A stretch of 64,000 nucleotides of DNA, taken from assembly GCA_019163335.1 (NCBI GenBank), contig JAFLKM010000028.1:1-64000 (forward strand), written 5' to 3'. The position numbers and the translations under genes are program-made. This document shows positions 46,535 to 56,271 of the stretch, piece by piece. The DNA is from Desulfobulbaceae bacterium. GTDB lineage: Bacteria > Desulfobacterota > Desulfobulbia > Desulfobulbales > Desulfocapsaceae. Numbering within the stretch: the first letter of the stretch is position 1; each line of letters opens with the position of its first letter. The notes under the pieces were generated by a model, which did not search any database, was not told where the DNA came from, and saw only the letters and a list, made by a program, of their open reading frames with translations.

Positions 46535-48088
46535 ATGAGCAGCAAAATTCTTGCCATTGATCTGAAAAACGGCCTGCTCACCGCCATTGCCTTCACCGTG
46601 GACGCGAGAGTCATGCACGTCACAGGTCATGCCGTGGTGCAGGTTGCGGCCCGCCCCATGGAGGAGGCCCTGACTGAGCTGAGCCGGAAGATCGATTTTC
46701 ACGATGCCACTTGCCATGTTGCCCTGGCCGCCGAGTCGTTTTTTTATCGCAATCTCTCAGTCCCCTTCACCGACAGTAAAACCATTAACAAAATCCTGCC
46801 CCTGGAACTCGAAGAAAATACCCCGGTAAAAATTGACCGGCTGCTCATTGACTTTATCGTCTCCCAAGAAAACAAGCCTCATAGTCAAATCATCGCCGCC
46901 ATGATTGACCGGGAGCTTCTGACTGGCCGGCTGACAGCCCTGCAGGCCCTGGGCGTTGATCCGGAAACCGTAACCATTTCCGGGATCCCCACGGCCCTTT
47001 GCCTGCTCAACACTCCTGACCGTCCAGCCGATTTCCTGCTCCTCGATATTGATTTACAGGAAGCAACCTGCATCCTGGTTCGTTCGGGACACATCTGCCT
47101 GATTCGTCCGCTGGCCTTTGATCCCGGCCTTGCGGCTGGATTCCAGATCAGTCCGGAGAATACCGTCGCGGCCTTGCGGCCGGAAAATATCGATACAACC
47201 TTTCAGACATTCTGTACGGCTATTTTCCAGGCCCTGCAATCCTCCGATACGGCCCATGAGCCTAGCGGACTCGCGGTCTACCTGAGTGGATCAGTTGGCT
47301 CCTTAGCGGGAACTGCCGAACGTATCGAAGCCGGACTCGGTGATCTTTGCCTCAGTTGTTCCCTGGCTGCCTCTGACCCGACGACCATGGAAGGCGGCGC
47401 CTCAGAGCTGCCAAAGATGGCGCCGGATCGGCCCTCATGCCAACTCGTACCCCCCCCAGCAGAGGGAACCTGGCACCCCGGTGTCATGGCAGATGCCGTC
47501 AACCTTGGCTGGCAGGTCATTAAGAACTGGAAAGGCTTTAACCTCCGAAAAGAGGCCTTTGCCACCAAAAAATCTTTCAACGGCACCAGAAACCAGGCCA
47601 TTGCCATCACCCTGCCCCTCCTCACGGCGGCCATGCTGGCAATCTTCTATCTCTGGTACGATTACGCCCAGCTCCTCAAGGAAAAAAAGGGGCTGGATGC
47701 CCAGATTCAAGCGGTCTTTATTGAAACCCTGCCGGATGTCACCCGCATCGTAGATCCCGTTCAGCAACTCCGGGTCAAGATTCAGGAGACCGGCCAGACC
47801 TCCGCAGGCAAGGATGGCTCCCTGCCCCCAATAAACATTCTCACCCTTTTGGCCGAGGTGTCCGCCAACATTCCGGAACCGCTGGATGTCCGGCTGAACC
47901 GTTTCGTGGTGGATGATAACGGACTGCGCCTGAAAGGCAGCACTGACACCTTCAATACGGTGGATGCCATCAAGAAGGGTCTAGAACAATCGGCTGTATT
48001 CAGCAATGTCGAGATCAGCGCCGCCAATCTTGACCCCAAGAGCTCAAAGGTTCGATTTGAGCTGAAACTGACCATGAAAGGCAGCTGA
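46535..48088 (+). CDS. gspL: type II secretion GspL/PilM-PilN-like protein
   Basis: Actin-like N-terminal region, central TM (ITLPLLTAAMLAIFYLWY), periplasmic fold; position in operon. Confidence 0.8.
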   Translation: MSSKILAIDLKNGLLTAIAFTVDARVMHVTGHAVVQVAARPMEEALTELSRKIDFHDATCHVALAAESFFYRNLSVPFTDSKTINKILPLELEENTPVKIDRLLIDFIVSQENKPHSQIIAAMIDRELLTGRLTALQALGVDPETVTISGIPTALCLLNTPDRPADFLLLDIDLQEATCILVRSGHICLIRPLAFDPGLAAGFQISPENTVAALRPENIDTTFQTFCTAIFQALQSSDTAHEPSGLAVYLSGSVGSLAGTAERIEAGLGDLCLSCSLAASDPTTMEGGASELPKMAPDRPSCQLVPPPAEGTWHPGVMADAVNLGWQVIKNWKGFNLRKEAFATKKSFNGTRNQAIAITLPLLTAAMLAIFYLWYDYAQLLKEKKGLDAQIQAVFIETLPDVTRIVDPVQQLRVKIQETGQTSAGKDGSLPPINILTLLAEVSANIPEPLDVRLNRFVVDDNGLRLKGSTDTFNTVDAIKKGLEQSAVFSNVEISAANLDPKSSKVRFELKLTMKGS

Positions 48089-48091
48089 TCC

Positions 48092-48673
48092 ATGACCGAC
48101 CTGACCCTCAAAAACACCCTCCAGACATTTCTGGACAAGAGCGGACTGAATAAACTCGAAAAACGAGAAAAGCAGATTGTTGTGGCCGGCGTCATCTTTC
48201 TCGTCTGTTTCGCCCTTTTCCACTTTATCGTCTCCCCCCTGCTCCAGGCCCGACAGCAGACACACAAGGCCCTGATTCACAAAAAAGAGGATCTCCAGAA
48301 AATCCATCAGCTCCAGGCTGACTATCGCAAACTCCAGAACCATTCGGCGAATGTCGAGGACAGGCTCCAGAAGAGAAACCCCGCGTTTTCCCTCTTTTCC
48401 TTCGTGGAAGAAAAGGCCACCAAGGCCAAGGTCAAACAGCAGATCAACTCGATGACCCCTTCCACCTCAGAGGGAGAAGGCACCCTCCAGGAGTCTCGGG
48501 TTGACCTCAAGCTGGAGCGCATCTCTACACAGCAACTTGTTGATTTTTTAAAGGAAATCGAATCTACAGAGAATATTGTGGTGGTCAAGCGCATTTCAAT
48601 CCAGGATAACAGCAAAGAAGACGGAGCCCTTGATGCCGTGATGCAGATCATAACCTATACCAAAAAATCCTGA
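48092..48673 (+). CDS. gspM: type II secretion GspM-like protein
   Basis: Single N-terminal TM (QIVVAGVIFLVCFALFHFIVSPLLQA); position after gspL. Confidence 0.75.
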   Translation: MTDLTLKNTLQTFLDKSGLNKLEKREKQIVVAGVIFLVCFALFHFIVSPLLQARQQTHKALIHKKEDLQKIHQLQADYRKLQNHSANVEDRLQKRNPAFSLFSFVEEKATKAKVKQQINSMTPSTSEGEGTLQESRVDLKLERISTQQLVDFLKEIESTENIVVVKRISIQDNSKEDGALDAVMQIITYTKKS

Positions 48674-48875
48674 CCATGACCTTTTCCACCACCCCATTCC
48701 ATGCCCCTTTGGCTAGCCAGCCGGCAGGCTTGACTCTTTGTCAGTCCCCTCTGGTCAAGGCACCGGGACGGAGCACCGTGATGGCGCAGGCAGACCATTC
48801 TGCCTTTTCTCCCTGCCAACCTAAACGATCGGCTGCGATCCCGTGTCTTCCTCTGCCCCAGAGGGTGTTGATATA

Positions 48876-49697
48876 ATGGCAAAAATTCTAAGAAATAGAA
48901 TTCTGCTTATCGTCATCGCCTTACTGGCCGCAGGCGGGATAGCTCTCAGTTTCTTCTGGGACAGCATTGCATTGCAGCCGCAACTGGCCAGAATTTTCCC
49001 CACTCTGTCCGCCCATAGTCCCATGCCCACGGGCGATGTGCCTGAAGCCGGGGAAAGCGTCATTGGCCAGGCACAAGGAGTGAAGCCGGGAACAATTGCA
49101 AAAAAGAAACAACAGGACTTTCAGGTCATTCTCAAACGTCATCTTTTCGGTAAGTCCCAAGATAGCAAAAAAACCGGCACCGACCAGGCCGCCGCCGTTC
49201 CCCTGACCGCCACTTCACTGGATTTAAGCCTGCTTGGCACCATTACCGGCCACCCCGATAAGCGCCGGGCCGTCATCCTTGACAAAAAAAAGAAGGCCCA
49301 GGAGCTTTATGGTCAGGGCGACACAGTGCAGGGCAGCCTGATCAAAGAGATTCTGCGTGACAAGATCATCCTCACCGTCAACGGCAAGGATGAGGTGCTG
49401 CTGCCGGAAATACCCCGAAAAAATCCCGCTCCTGGAGCCGCAAGAATCTTGCCGCCCCAACAACGGAGTGCCATGGAAGCGCCGGTGGAGGAGGACAATC
49501 CTGACACCCTGTCAGTGCTACCCAATGAGCCTGAAGCCGGGGAGCCTCCCATGGAGCCGGAAAACCCCATGGAACAAGCTGAATCAACTCCAGAGGTGAC
49601 AGGGGAGCCCATAGAAAAAAAAGCGGGCAACCTTCCGCCTGTTCGTCGCAATCAAGACAAATCATCTTTTCAAAAAAATACTCAGGGAAAACCATGA
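48876..49697 (+). CDS. gspC: type II secretion GspC-like protein
   Basis: MAKILRNRILLIVIALLAAGGIAL TM; homology-region-like LLGTITG...RRAVILDKKKKAQELYGQGDTVQGSLIKEIL. Confidence 0.8.
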   Translation: MAKILRNRILLIVIALLAAGGIALSFFWDSIALQPQLARIFPTLSAHSPMPTGDVPEAGESVIGQAQGVKPGTIAKKKQQDFQVILKRHLFGKSQDSKKTGTDQAAAVPLTATSLDLSLLGTITGHPDKRRAVILDKKKKAQELYGQGDTVQGSLIKEILRDKIILTVNGKDEVLLPEIPRKNPAPGAARILPPQQRSAMEAPVEEDNPDTLSVLPNEPEAGEPPMEPENPMEQAESTPEVTGEPIEKKAGNLPPVRRNQDKSSFQKNTQGKP

Positions 49698-51991
49698 ATT
49701 TGATGCATCCTCCCCAGCTCGTATGCACCCGCAGAATCCTTGGCATGGTTTTCTTTCTCGCCATGCAGTTCTCGTTTAGCTCTTTCTTCATCCCTTCACT
49801 CCATGCCGCTCCGCCGGCAGGCCCTGCGCCATCGCGGGATCAGGGAGCCGAGCGCTTTATCACCATTGATTTCAACAACGTGGATATCCACCTCTTTATA
49901 AAATATATCAGTGAGCTCACCGGGAAAAATTTTGTCGTCGACAAGGCCGTCCAGGGAAACGTCACCATTATCTCTCCCACCAAGATCTCTGAAAATGAGG
50001 CCTACCAGCTCTTTGAATCGGTCCTCGAGGTCAATGGCTATGCCACCGTGCCCGCCGGTTCGATCACAAAAATCATGCCGGCAGCACGTGCCCTTACCCA
50101 GAACACCAGCACCATCAGCCATGGCAATGCCTCTCTGCCGGAGGATAAAATCGTCACCCAGTTGATTCCTCTGCGCTACACCACCCCTGAAGAGATGAAA
50201 AAGGTCCTGGCCCCGCTGGTGTCGAAAACCTCTGTGGTCATTGCCCACACCCAGTCAGGGATGCTGATTGTCACCGAGACCCTGTCCAACATCCAGAAGC
50301 TTCTGACCATCATTGACTCCCTGGATGTCCCGCTCTCCGACGAAGAGATCGCCGTAATTCCCCTGAGCCATGCCTCTGCCACCGTGGCCGCCACATCCAT
50401 CAATGCCCTTTTCCCGCAAACCGGCGGTGCAAAAGGAGCGCCAGGTTCCGGCGTCAAGGTTGTGCCCTATGAACCGATCAACAGCATCATTCTGGTGGCC
50501 TCACCCATGCATGCCGCCCGGGTGAAACGCCTGATTGCGATGATGGACACCGAGATGAAGTTGAACGAAGGCAACATTCATGTGGTGTACCTTCAGCACG
50601 CAACGGCCAAGGAGCTGTCAACGGTCCTGACCGCCCTTCCCGGACAGCAGAGTAGCGATCCGGCCAAAAAAGGTGAGACTCCCACCATCTCCAAGGATGT
50701 CAAGATCATGCCTGACATCGAAACCAACTCTCTGATCATTACCGCCTCGCGCTCCGAATTCAAAGAGCTGGAGAATGTGATCAAGAAACTCGACATCCCC
50801 AGGCGAATGGTCTATCTCGAGGCGTTAATCATGGAGGTGGATGCGGATTCCTCCTTCAACGTGGGAGTCAACTGGTTGGGCGTCGGGAATTTTGACGGGG
50901 GTGACGGCCATATTCTGACCGGATTTGGTGGCGCTTCTGGAACCTCCATCTCTGGAAACATTTTACCGGTAAATGGCACTAATCCTGTTATCAATAAGGG
51001 TTTTTCCCTTGGCGTGCTCAAACAGGGCATCGAGATCGGAGGAGTCACCTTTCCCAATATTGCGGCTATTTTAAAGGCCTACAAGGGAGATTCCCATGTT
51101 AATGTTATCGCTACCCCCCAGATCCTGACCACGGACAACAAAAAGGCCGAGATCAGTATCGGTGAGAACACGCCCTACCTCACCCGCACCCAGGCCGCCA
51201 TCGACACCACCACCACGGGCACAACAGATACCGGCTCCATCGGCTACCAGAATTATGAGTACAAGGATATTGCCACCAAGCTGACAATTACCCCTCAAAT
51301 CAATCAGGCCGATATCCTCCGTCTTGAGATCGCCACAGAGGTCAGTAAACTCAAGGACGGCTCTGAAGCAGACAAACCGACCACCTTCAAGCGGACGGCA
51401 ACCACCACGGTGCTGGTCAAAGACAACAACACCATTGTCATTGGCGGAATCATTGGCCAGGATGAAACGGAAAGCGAGAACAAGGTTCCCCTTCTTGGCG
51501 ACATTCCCGGCGTTGGCTGGCTTTTCAAGGAAAAAAGCACGAAACAGCTGAAGACCAATATGTTTATCTTTATCACCCCCAGGATTATTAAAAATCCCGG
51601 CGACATGGAAGGGGTGACGGCCATGAAGACCGATTCCGTCGAAAAGTTCCTCCCCGAGGTCAAACAGCTGCTGGAGAACCCGATGGATACCAACCACGTC
51701 ATGGCTCTCATTGATCAGGGATTTGAACAGATGCAGCAGGAAAAATACGCAGAAGCCAAAGAATCCTTAAACAAGGCCTTGAAAATTGCCCCGCAGAACC
51801 CCTATGCCCTGTTCAACTTAGGGGTCATCAGCGAACGGGAAAACAACCCGGCCCAGGCGATCAAATACTATCAGATGATCCTCGACAACGCCAAGGCTCA
51901 GGCTGCGACCAATGATTCAAGCCCCACCCGGATTGATGAAGGACTGATCACGGCCTGTCAGGAAAATATCTCCCGACTGCAAAAGATATAA
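49694..51991 (+). CDS. gspD: type II secretin with C-terminal TPR-like extension
   Basis: N-domain NFVVDKAVQGNVTI; secretin VNVIATPQILTTDNKKAEISIGE and VPLLGDIPGVGWLFKEKSTKQLKTNMFIFITPRII; TPR-like C-terminus. Confidence 0.93.
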   Translation: MNLMHPPQLVCTRRILGMVFFLAMQFSFSSFFIPSLHAAPPAGPAPSRDQGAERFITIDFNNVDIHLFIKYISELTGKNFVVDKAVQGNVTIISPTKISENEAYQLFESVLEVNGYATVPAGSITKIMPAARALTQNTSTISHGNASLPEDKIVTQLIPLRYTTPEEMKKVLAPLVSKTSVVIAHTQSGMLIVTETLSNIQKLLTIIDSLDVPLSDEEIAVIPLSHASATVAATSINALFPQTGGAKGAPGSGVKVVPYEPINSIILVASPMHAARVKRLIAMMDTEMKLNEGNIHVVYLQHATAKELSTVLTALPGQQSSDPAKKGETPTISKDVKIMPDIETNSLIITASRSEFKELENVIKKLDIPRRMVYLEALIMEVDADSSFNVGVNWLGVGNFDGGDGHILTGFGGASGTSISGNILPVNGTNPVINKGFSLGVLKQGIEIGGVTFPNIAAILKAYKGDSHVNVIATPQILTTDNKKAEISIGENTPYLTRTQAAIDTTTTGTTDTGSIGYQNYEYKDIATKLTITPQINQADILRLEIATEVSKLKDGSEADKPTTFKRTATTTVLVKDNNTIVIGGIIGQDETESENKVPLLGDIPGVGWLFKEKSTKQLKTNMFIFITPRIIKNPGDMEGVTAMKTDSVEKFLPEVKQLLENPMDTNHVMALIDQGFEQMQQEKYAEAKESLNKALKIAPQNPYALFNLGVISERENNPAQAIKYYQMILDNAKAQAATNDSSPTRIDEGLITACQENISRLQKI

Positions 51992-52088
51992 TGATCCCCG
52001 GTGAGCACCACTGTCAAGGGAGGCTAGAGACACAATGCGGTTCACCCCTTCACCGGGATTCCCTTCTATTTTTCCATAGCAAACAGTT

Positions 52089-53768
52089 ATGAACTGGTTT
52101 CCAAACATCCTCACCGAACACTTTAACCTTCCGCCTACCGCCCTGGATCAAGCACTGGAAACCCAGGCCGAGAAAGGCGGCCACCTGATTCGTATTCTGA
52201 TTAAACAATACAATCTGGATGAGATCGATCTCCTTGAGGCAATGGGAAAACATTTGCACATGGAGGTCACCCGTACCCTGCCCCCCGAGATCCAGACTGA
52301 TTTCACTGCCAGGATCGCCATCGGCTTCCTCAAAAAAAGCGGCATGGTGCCGGTGGCAACCCTGAATGACGCCTATATTGCCATCAATGACCCCTTCAGT
52401 TTTCAGGCCCTGGACGATCTGCGTGCCATCCTCGGTTGGAAGGGGGCCCGGCCCGTCCTCTGTCCCTTGTCGGCCATCACCACCGCCATCAATTTCGCCT
52501 ATGACATGACCCAGGATTCAGCCGAAGAGGTTATGCAGGACATTGATGATGAGGATCCGGAGGCCCTTTTCTCGGAGATTCACGAGACCGGTGATCTTTT
52601 AGATGACACCAGCGACGCCCCGGTGATCCGCCTGGTGAACCTCATGTTCTCGCAGGCCGTCCGCGACAATGCCTCAGATATCCATATCGAACCCTATCAG
52701 AACAGCCTGAAAATCCGCCAGCGGCTGGATGGCATCCTTTATGACATGCTCAGTCCGCCCAAGCATGTGCAGTCCGCCCTGATTTCCAGGATCAAGATCA
52801 TGGCCAACCTGAATATCGCCGAGAAACGGTTGCCTCAGGATGGGCGCATCGAGCTCAAAGTCGGCAACAAGGATGTGGATCTCCGCGTCTCCACCCTGCC
52901 CACCTCCTTTGGGGAGCGGGTGGTACTGCGTCTGCTCGACAAGTCTTCGGTCCTGATGACCTTAACCGAACTGGGCATGCCCGATGATCGCTTCATCCCT
53001 TTCACCGAGCAGATCAAGGCGGCCAACGGCATAGTACTCGTCACCGGACCCACCGGCAGCGGCAAGACCACCACCCTCTACGCGGCCCTGACCTCCATCA
53101 ATAATACCGACATCAACATCATCACCATCGAAGACCCGGTAGAATATCGGATTAGCGGCATTGGCCAGGTGCAGGTCAACCCCAAGATCAATCTCACCTT
53201 TGCCTCCGGCCTGCGCACCATTGTCCGCCAGGACCCCGATGTCATCCTGGTGGGCGAGATCCGGGATACCGAAACCGCCGAGATTGCCATCCAGTCAGCC
53301 CTCACCGGCCATCTGGTCTTTTCCACTCTGCACACTAATGATGCCGCCAGCGCCATTACACGGCTCATTGACATGGGAGTCGAACCTTTCCTCCTCTCCT
53401 CCTCAATTAACGCGATCCTCGCCCAACGCCTGGTTCGCATTATCTGTCCGCATTGTAAAGAGGCCTACATTCCAGAGAGGGAAGCATTGCTGAAACTGGG
53501 GATCACTCCGGATGATTCCATCCGGGCATACAGGGGAAAGGGCTGCGCGAAATGTCATCACACCGGCTACAAAGGCCGATGCGGAATCTTTGAACTGCTG
53601 CTTATGGACCGGGAAATGAAACACATGATCCTGCAGACTGCAAATGCAAATGATATCAAGGAGATGGCAATCAAAAACGGGATGATCACGCTGCGCCAGG
53701 ACGGCGCCATGAAGATCTTGCAGGGGATCACCACCATTGAAGAGGTGTACCGGGTGTCAAAGGAGTGA
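52089..53768 (+). CDS. gspE: type II secretion ATPase
   Basis: VTGPTGSGKTTTLYAAL; RQDPDVILVGEIRDTETAEIA; FSTLHTNDAASAITRL; CxxC pairs. Confidence 0.95.
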   Translation: MNWFPNILTEHFNLPPTALDQALETQAEKGGHLIRILIKQYNLDEIDLLEAMGKHLHMEVTRTLPPEIQTDFTARIAIGFLKKSGMVPVATLNDAYIAINDPFSFQALDDLRAILGWKGARPVLCPLSAITTAINFAYDMTQDSAEEVMQDIDDEDPEALFSEIHETGDLLDDTSDAPVIRLVNLMFSQAVRDNASDIHIEPYQNSLKIRQRLDGILYDMLSPPKHVQSALISRIKIMANLNIAEKRLPQDGRIELKVGNKDVDLRVSTLPTSFGERVVLRLLDKSSVLMTLTELGMPDDRFIPFTEQIKAANGIVLVTGPTGSGKTTTLYAALTSINNTDINIITIEDPVEYRISGIGQVQVNPKINLTFASGLRTIVRQDPDVILVGEIRDTETAEIAIQSALTGHLVFSTLHTNDAASAITRLIDMGVEPFLLSSSINAILAQRLVRIICPHCKEAYIPEREALLKLGITPDDSIRAYRGKGCAKCHHTGYKGRCGIFELLLMDREMKHMILQTANANDIKEMAIKNGMITLRQDGAMKILQGITTIEEVYRVSKE

Positions 53769-53931
53769 CAAAGAAATGTTGATTGTTGAACCTTTCCGAG
53801 CACAGGCAGGAAAAGTCTTGGGCAATATGTAATAATAGAGCATTAATAATTAAAGGGGGTAGGCAATTGCGAACTTCCCCAATTCCCTTCCCCCTCTCTC
53901 AGCCCTTCCGTTTATTCGACTCTTACAGCTT

Positions 53932-55902
53932 TTACACCTTAAACTTACTGATCAGCTCGCGCAGCTTTTGAGCCAAAGCCGCCAGATCATCGGCACGGTT
54001 ATTCACCTCACCTGCACTGCGGCTCATCTCTTCAATGACCCCGCTGACGCCGTTGATATCTCCTGCGATCTCTCCGGAGACGGCCGAGGTCTGGGCTACG
54101 TTTTCGTTGACCTCGGTGATGCCCTGGGCCGCCTGGACGACGTTGCCGCCGATTTCACTGGTGGTCGCGGCCTGCTCTTCAATGGCCGTGGCAATGGTGG
54201 TAACGATCTCGTTAACCTGATCAATGACCTTGGTGATCTCACGAATCTCTTCAATGGTGGCACCGGTGGAGGCCTGGATCCCCTCAATCTGCCGGCGGAT
54301 CTGATGGGTGGCGTCGGCCGTCTGTTTGGCCAGGGCCTTGATCTCGTTGGCAACCACCGCAAAGCCCTTGCCGGCCTCACCGGCCCGAGCCGCCTCGATG
54401 GTGGCGTTCAAGGCGAGCAGATTGGTCTGCTCGGAGATCTCGGTGATCACCTCGGTCACCTTGCTGATCTCGCTTGCCGCCAAGCCCAGCACGTTCACCT
54501 TTTCCGTCGCCCCGCGCGCCTGTTCCACCGCCTTCCGGGTAATGGAGCTGGCCATCTCGGTATTCTCGGCAATTCGTGCAATGGTGGTGCTCATTTCCTC
54601 GGTGGCCGTGGCCACCATATTGACATTGGTGGCGGCCTGTTCACTGGCAGCGGCCACCGAACTCATATTGGCGCTCATCTCCTCGGCGGCAGCGGCCACA
54701 CTGTTTGCCCGCTCCGCAGACGTTCTTGCGCCCGTCTCCATGCCGCGGGCCAGGGTGGTGAGCTCGCCCGATGAGCTGGTCATGGCCAGGACACTGCCCT
54801 GAAGCTCAGTGACCATGGTCTGGACATTCTCCAGGAAGGCGTTAAATCCGGCCCCAAGCTCCGCGAACTCGTCCTGACTTCCGCCTTTATTGTCCATGCG
54901 CTGGGTGAGATCTCCACGTCCGGCCTTCTCGAACTGGGCTATCGCCTGCCGCAGGGGACGATTCATCAGGCGATTGATGATAAAATTCAAGGCCAGCAGA
55001 AGCAGGGCAAGAAACACGGCACCGCTTGCGATCAACCTATAGGTGGTTGCAGCAATCTCGGCCAGCGTAGAGCTGATATCCACGGGAAGGGCAAGCACAC
55101 CGATGGTTTTGCCACTAAAATCCTTTAATGGCCCAAAAACAGTGAACAGTTCCTTTCCGTCTTTACTGACCTGTTCATAGACAGGGTTCTCTTGCTCCAT
55201 GACCTTGCGAAGAAAAGGAAATCGTGCCTCGGGAATGGTCAGAGAATGAGTTTTTGCCAGATAGACAAAACCATTTTTATCCGGAATGATAACAGACAGA
55301 TTCAGCCCGAATTGTTCTTTCAGAGATATGACCATGGCATCATTCAGGTCTTTGCCAAACTCAACCGCACCCACATGTTTTCCCTCAAAGAAAACCGGGG
55401 CAACGCCGCGCATGCCGCTGCCGAAGACCCCTGTTTCCAGGCCGACCACCGTGTTTTTCTGCTGATTGGCCTGAACAATGGTATAACGGACGGACGAAAG
55501 ATCATCTCCAAATTTTTCGGGCTTATGCAGTCGAAGAAAGGAGGTGGCAGGCGGGGTCAAAAACTGAAATTGATGGAGATTCACTTCCTTTTTCAACTTA
55601 GTGAACATCGGCAAGGTAAGGGCAGACAGCCCGTCCCGGTCCCCGGCGGCGAACAGACGCTGCACGTCCGGCATCTCCGCCACCAACAAGGCCATGGCCA
55701 GGGCCTCATGCGAGTTGTCCAGAATCAACTTCTGCGTCCGCTCATATCTGGCCTTGAGCTGCAGCTTTTCTCCCTGAAGAGCGGATTTCTTTTTTTCAAT
55801 GGCCATGCTGACAACAATCCCAGCCACCAGTAAAAAAAATGAGAACCCGATAATAGCAAGGAGCTTCACCTTGACGGTCTGCGGAAATATCTTCAATACC
55901 AT
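53932..55902 (-). CDS. methyl-accepting chemotaxis protein
   Basis: Two TM, periplasmic sensor, HAMP, hairpin tip ITEISEQTNLLALNATIEAARAGEAGKGFAVVANEIKALA. Confidence 0.93.
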   Translation of the reverse strand: MVLKIFPQTVKVKLLAIIGFSFFLLVAGIVVSMAIEKKKSALQGEKLQLKARYERTQKLILDNSHEALAMALLVAEMPDVQRLFAAGDRDGLSALTLPMFTKLKKEVNLHQFQFLTPPATSFLRLHKPEKFGDDLSSVRYTIVQANQQKNTVVGLETGVFGSGMRGVAPVFFEGKHVGAVEFGKDLNDAMVISLKEQFGLNLSVIIPDKNGFVYLAKTHSLTIPEARFPFLRKVMEQENPVYEQVSKDGKELFTVFGPLKDFSGKTIGVLALPVDISSTLAEIAATTYRLIASGAVFLALLLLALNFIINRLMNRPLRQAIAQFEKAGRGDLTQRMDNKGGSQDEFAELGAGFNAFLENVQTMVTELQGSVLAMTSSSGELTTLARGMETGARTSAERANSVAAAAEEMSANMSSVAAASEQAATNVNMVATATEEMSTTIARIAENTEMASSITRKAVEQARGATEKVNVLGLAASEISKVTEVITEISEQTNLLALNATIEAARAGEAGKGFAVVANEIKALAKQTADATHQIRRQIEGIQASTGATIEEIREITKVIDQVNEIVTTIATAIEEQAATTSEIGGNVVQAAQGITEVNENVAQTSAVSGEIAGDINGVSGVIEEMSRSAGEVNNRADDLAALAQKLRELISKFKV

Positions 55903-56188
55903 TCGCCCTACTCCTTCTTGAGTATTAAAAGGGGACACCAAATCAGTGACGCAGGACTCAAGGTTCAGTGTGCGGCGCACAGTTGGTTGAACACGCCCCG
56001 AATATACACAAGGGAGATGCTCGCATTGCTTGGCGCAGGACTAAAAATTCTGGAGACAGTGCACAGGTGGTTGAAAACGCCCTAAACCAGTACGGCCTGC
56101 CCTGTACACTAGACAAAAAAAGCGCCAAATCATTGTCTTATTGACATATTACACAGGGGATGTCCAGCATTTTCAGATATAAAAAAAT

Positions 56189-56271
56189 CCTAATTCCGAT
56201 GAATGGGACAAGTGCTTCTTACAGGTTATTTTCTTACAAAAAACAAGAAAATAACCTGTAAGACACTAAAA
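56189..56271 (+). repeat. dispersed palindromic element, copy D
   Basis: tcctaattccgatgaatgggacaagtgcttCTTACAGGTTATTTTCTTacaaaaaacAAGAAAATAACCTGTAAGacactaaaa; 18-bp perfect stem. Confidence 0.75.

Noticed and set aside
48676-48876. 66-aa ORF between gspM and gspC, considered as a gspN remnant
   Set aside because: No GspN features or TM; overlaps the gspC start
53968-54774. 268-aa and 164-aa plus-strand ORFs opposite the MCP gene
   Set aside because: Antisense to a clear MCP; composition reflects Ala/Glu/Thr-rich coding on the other strand
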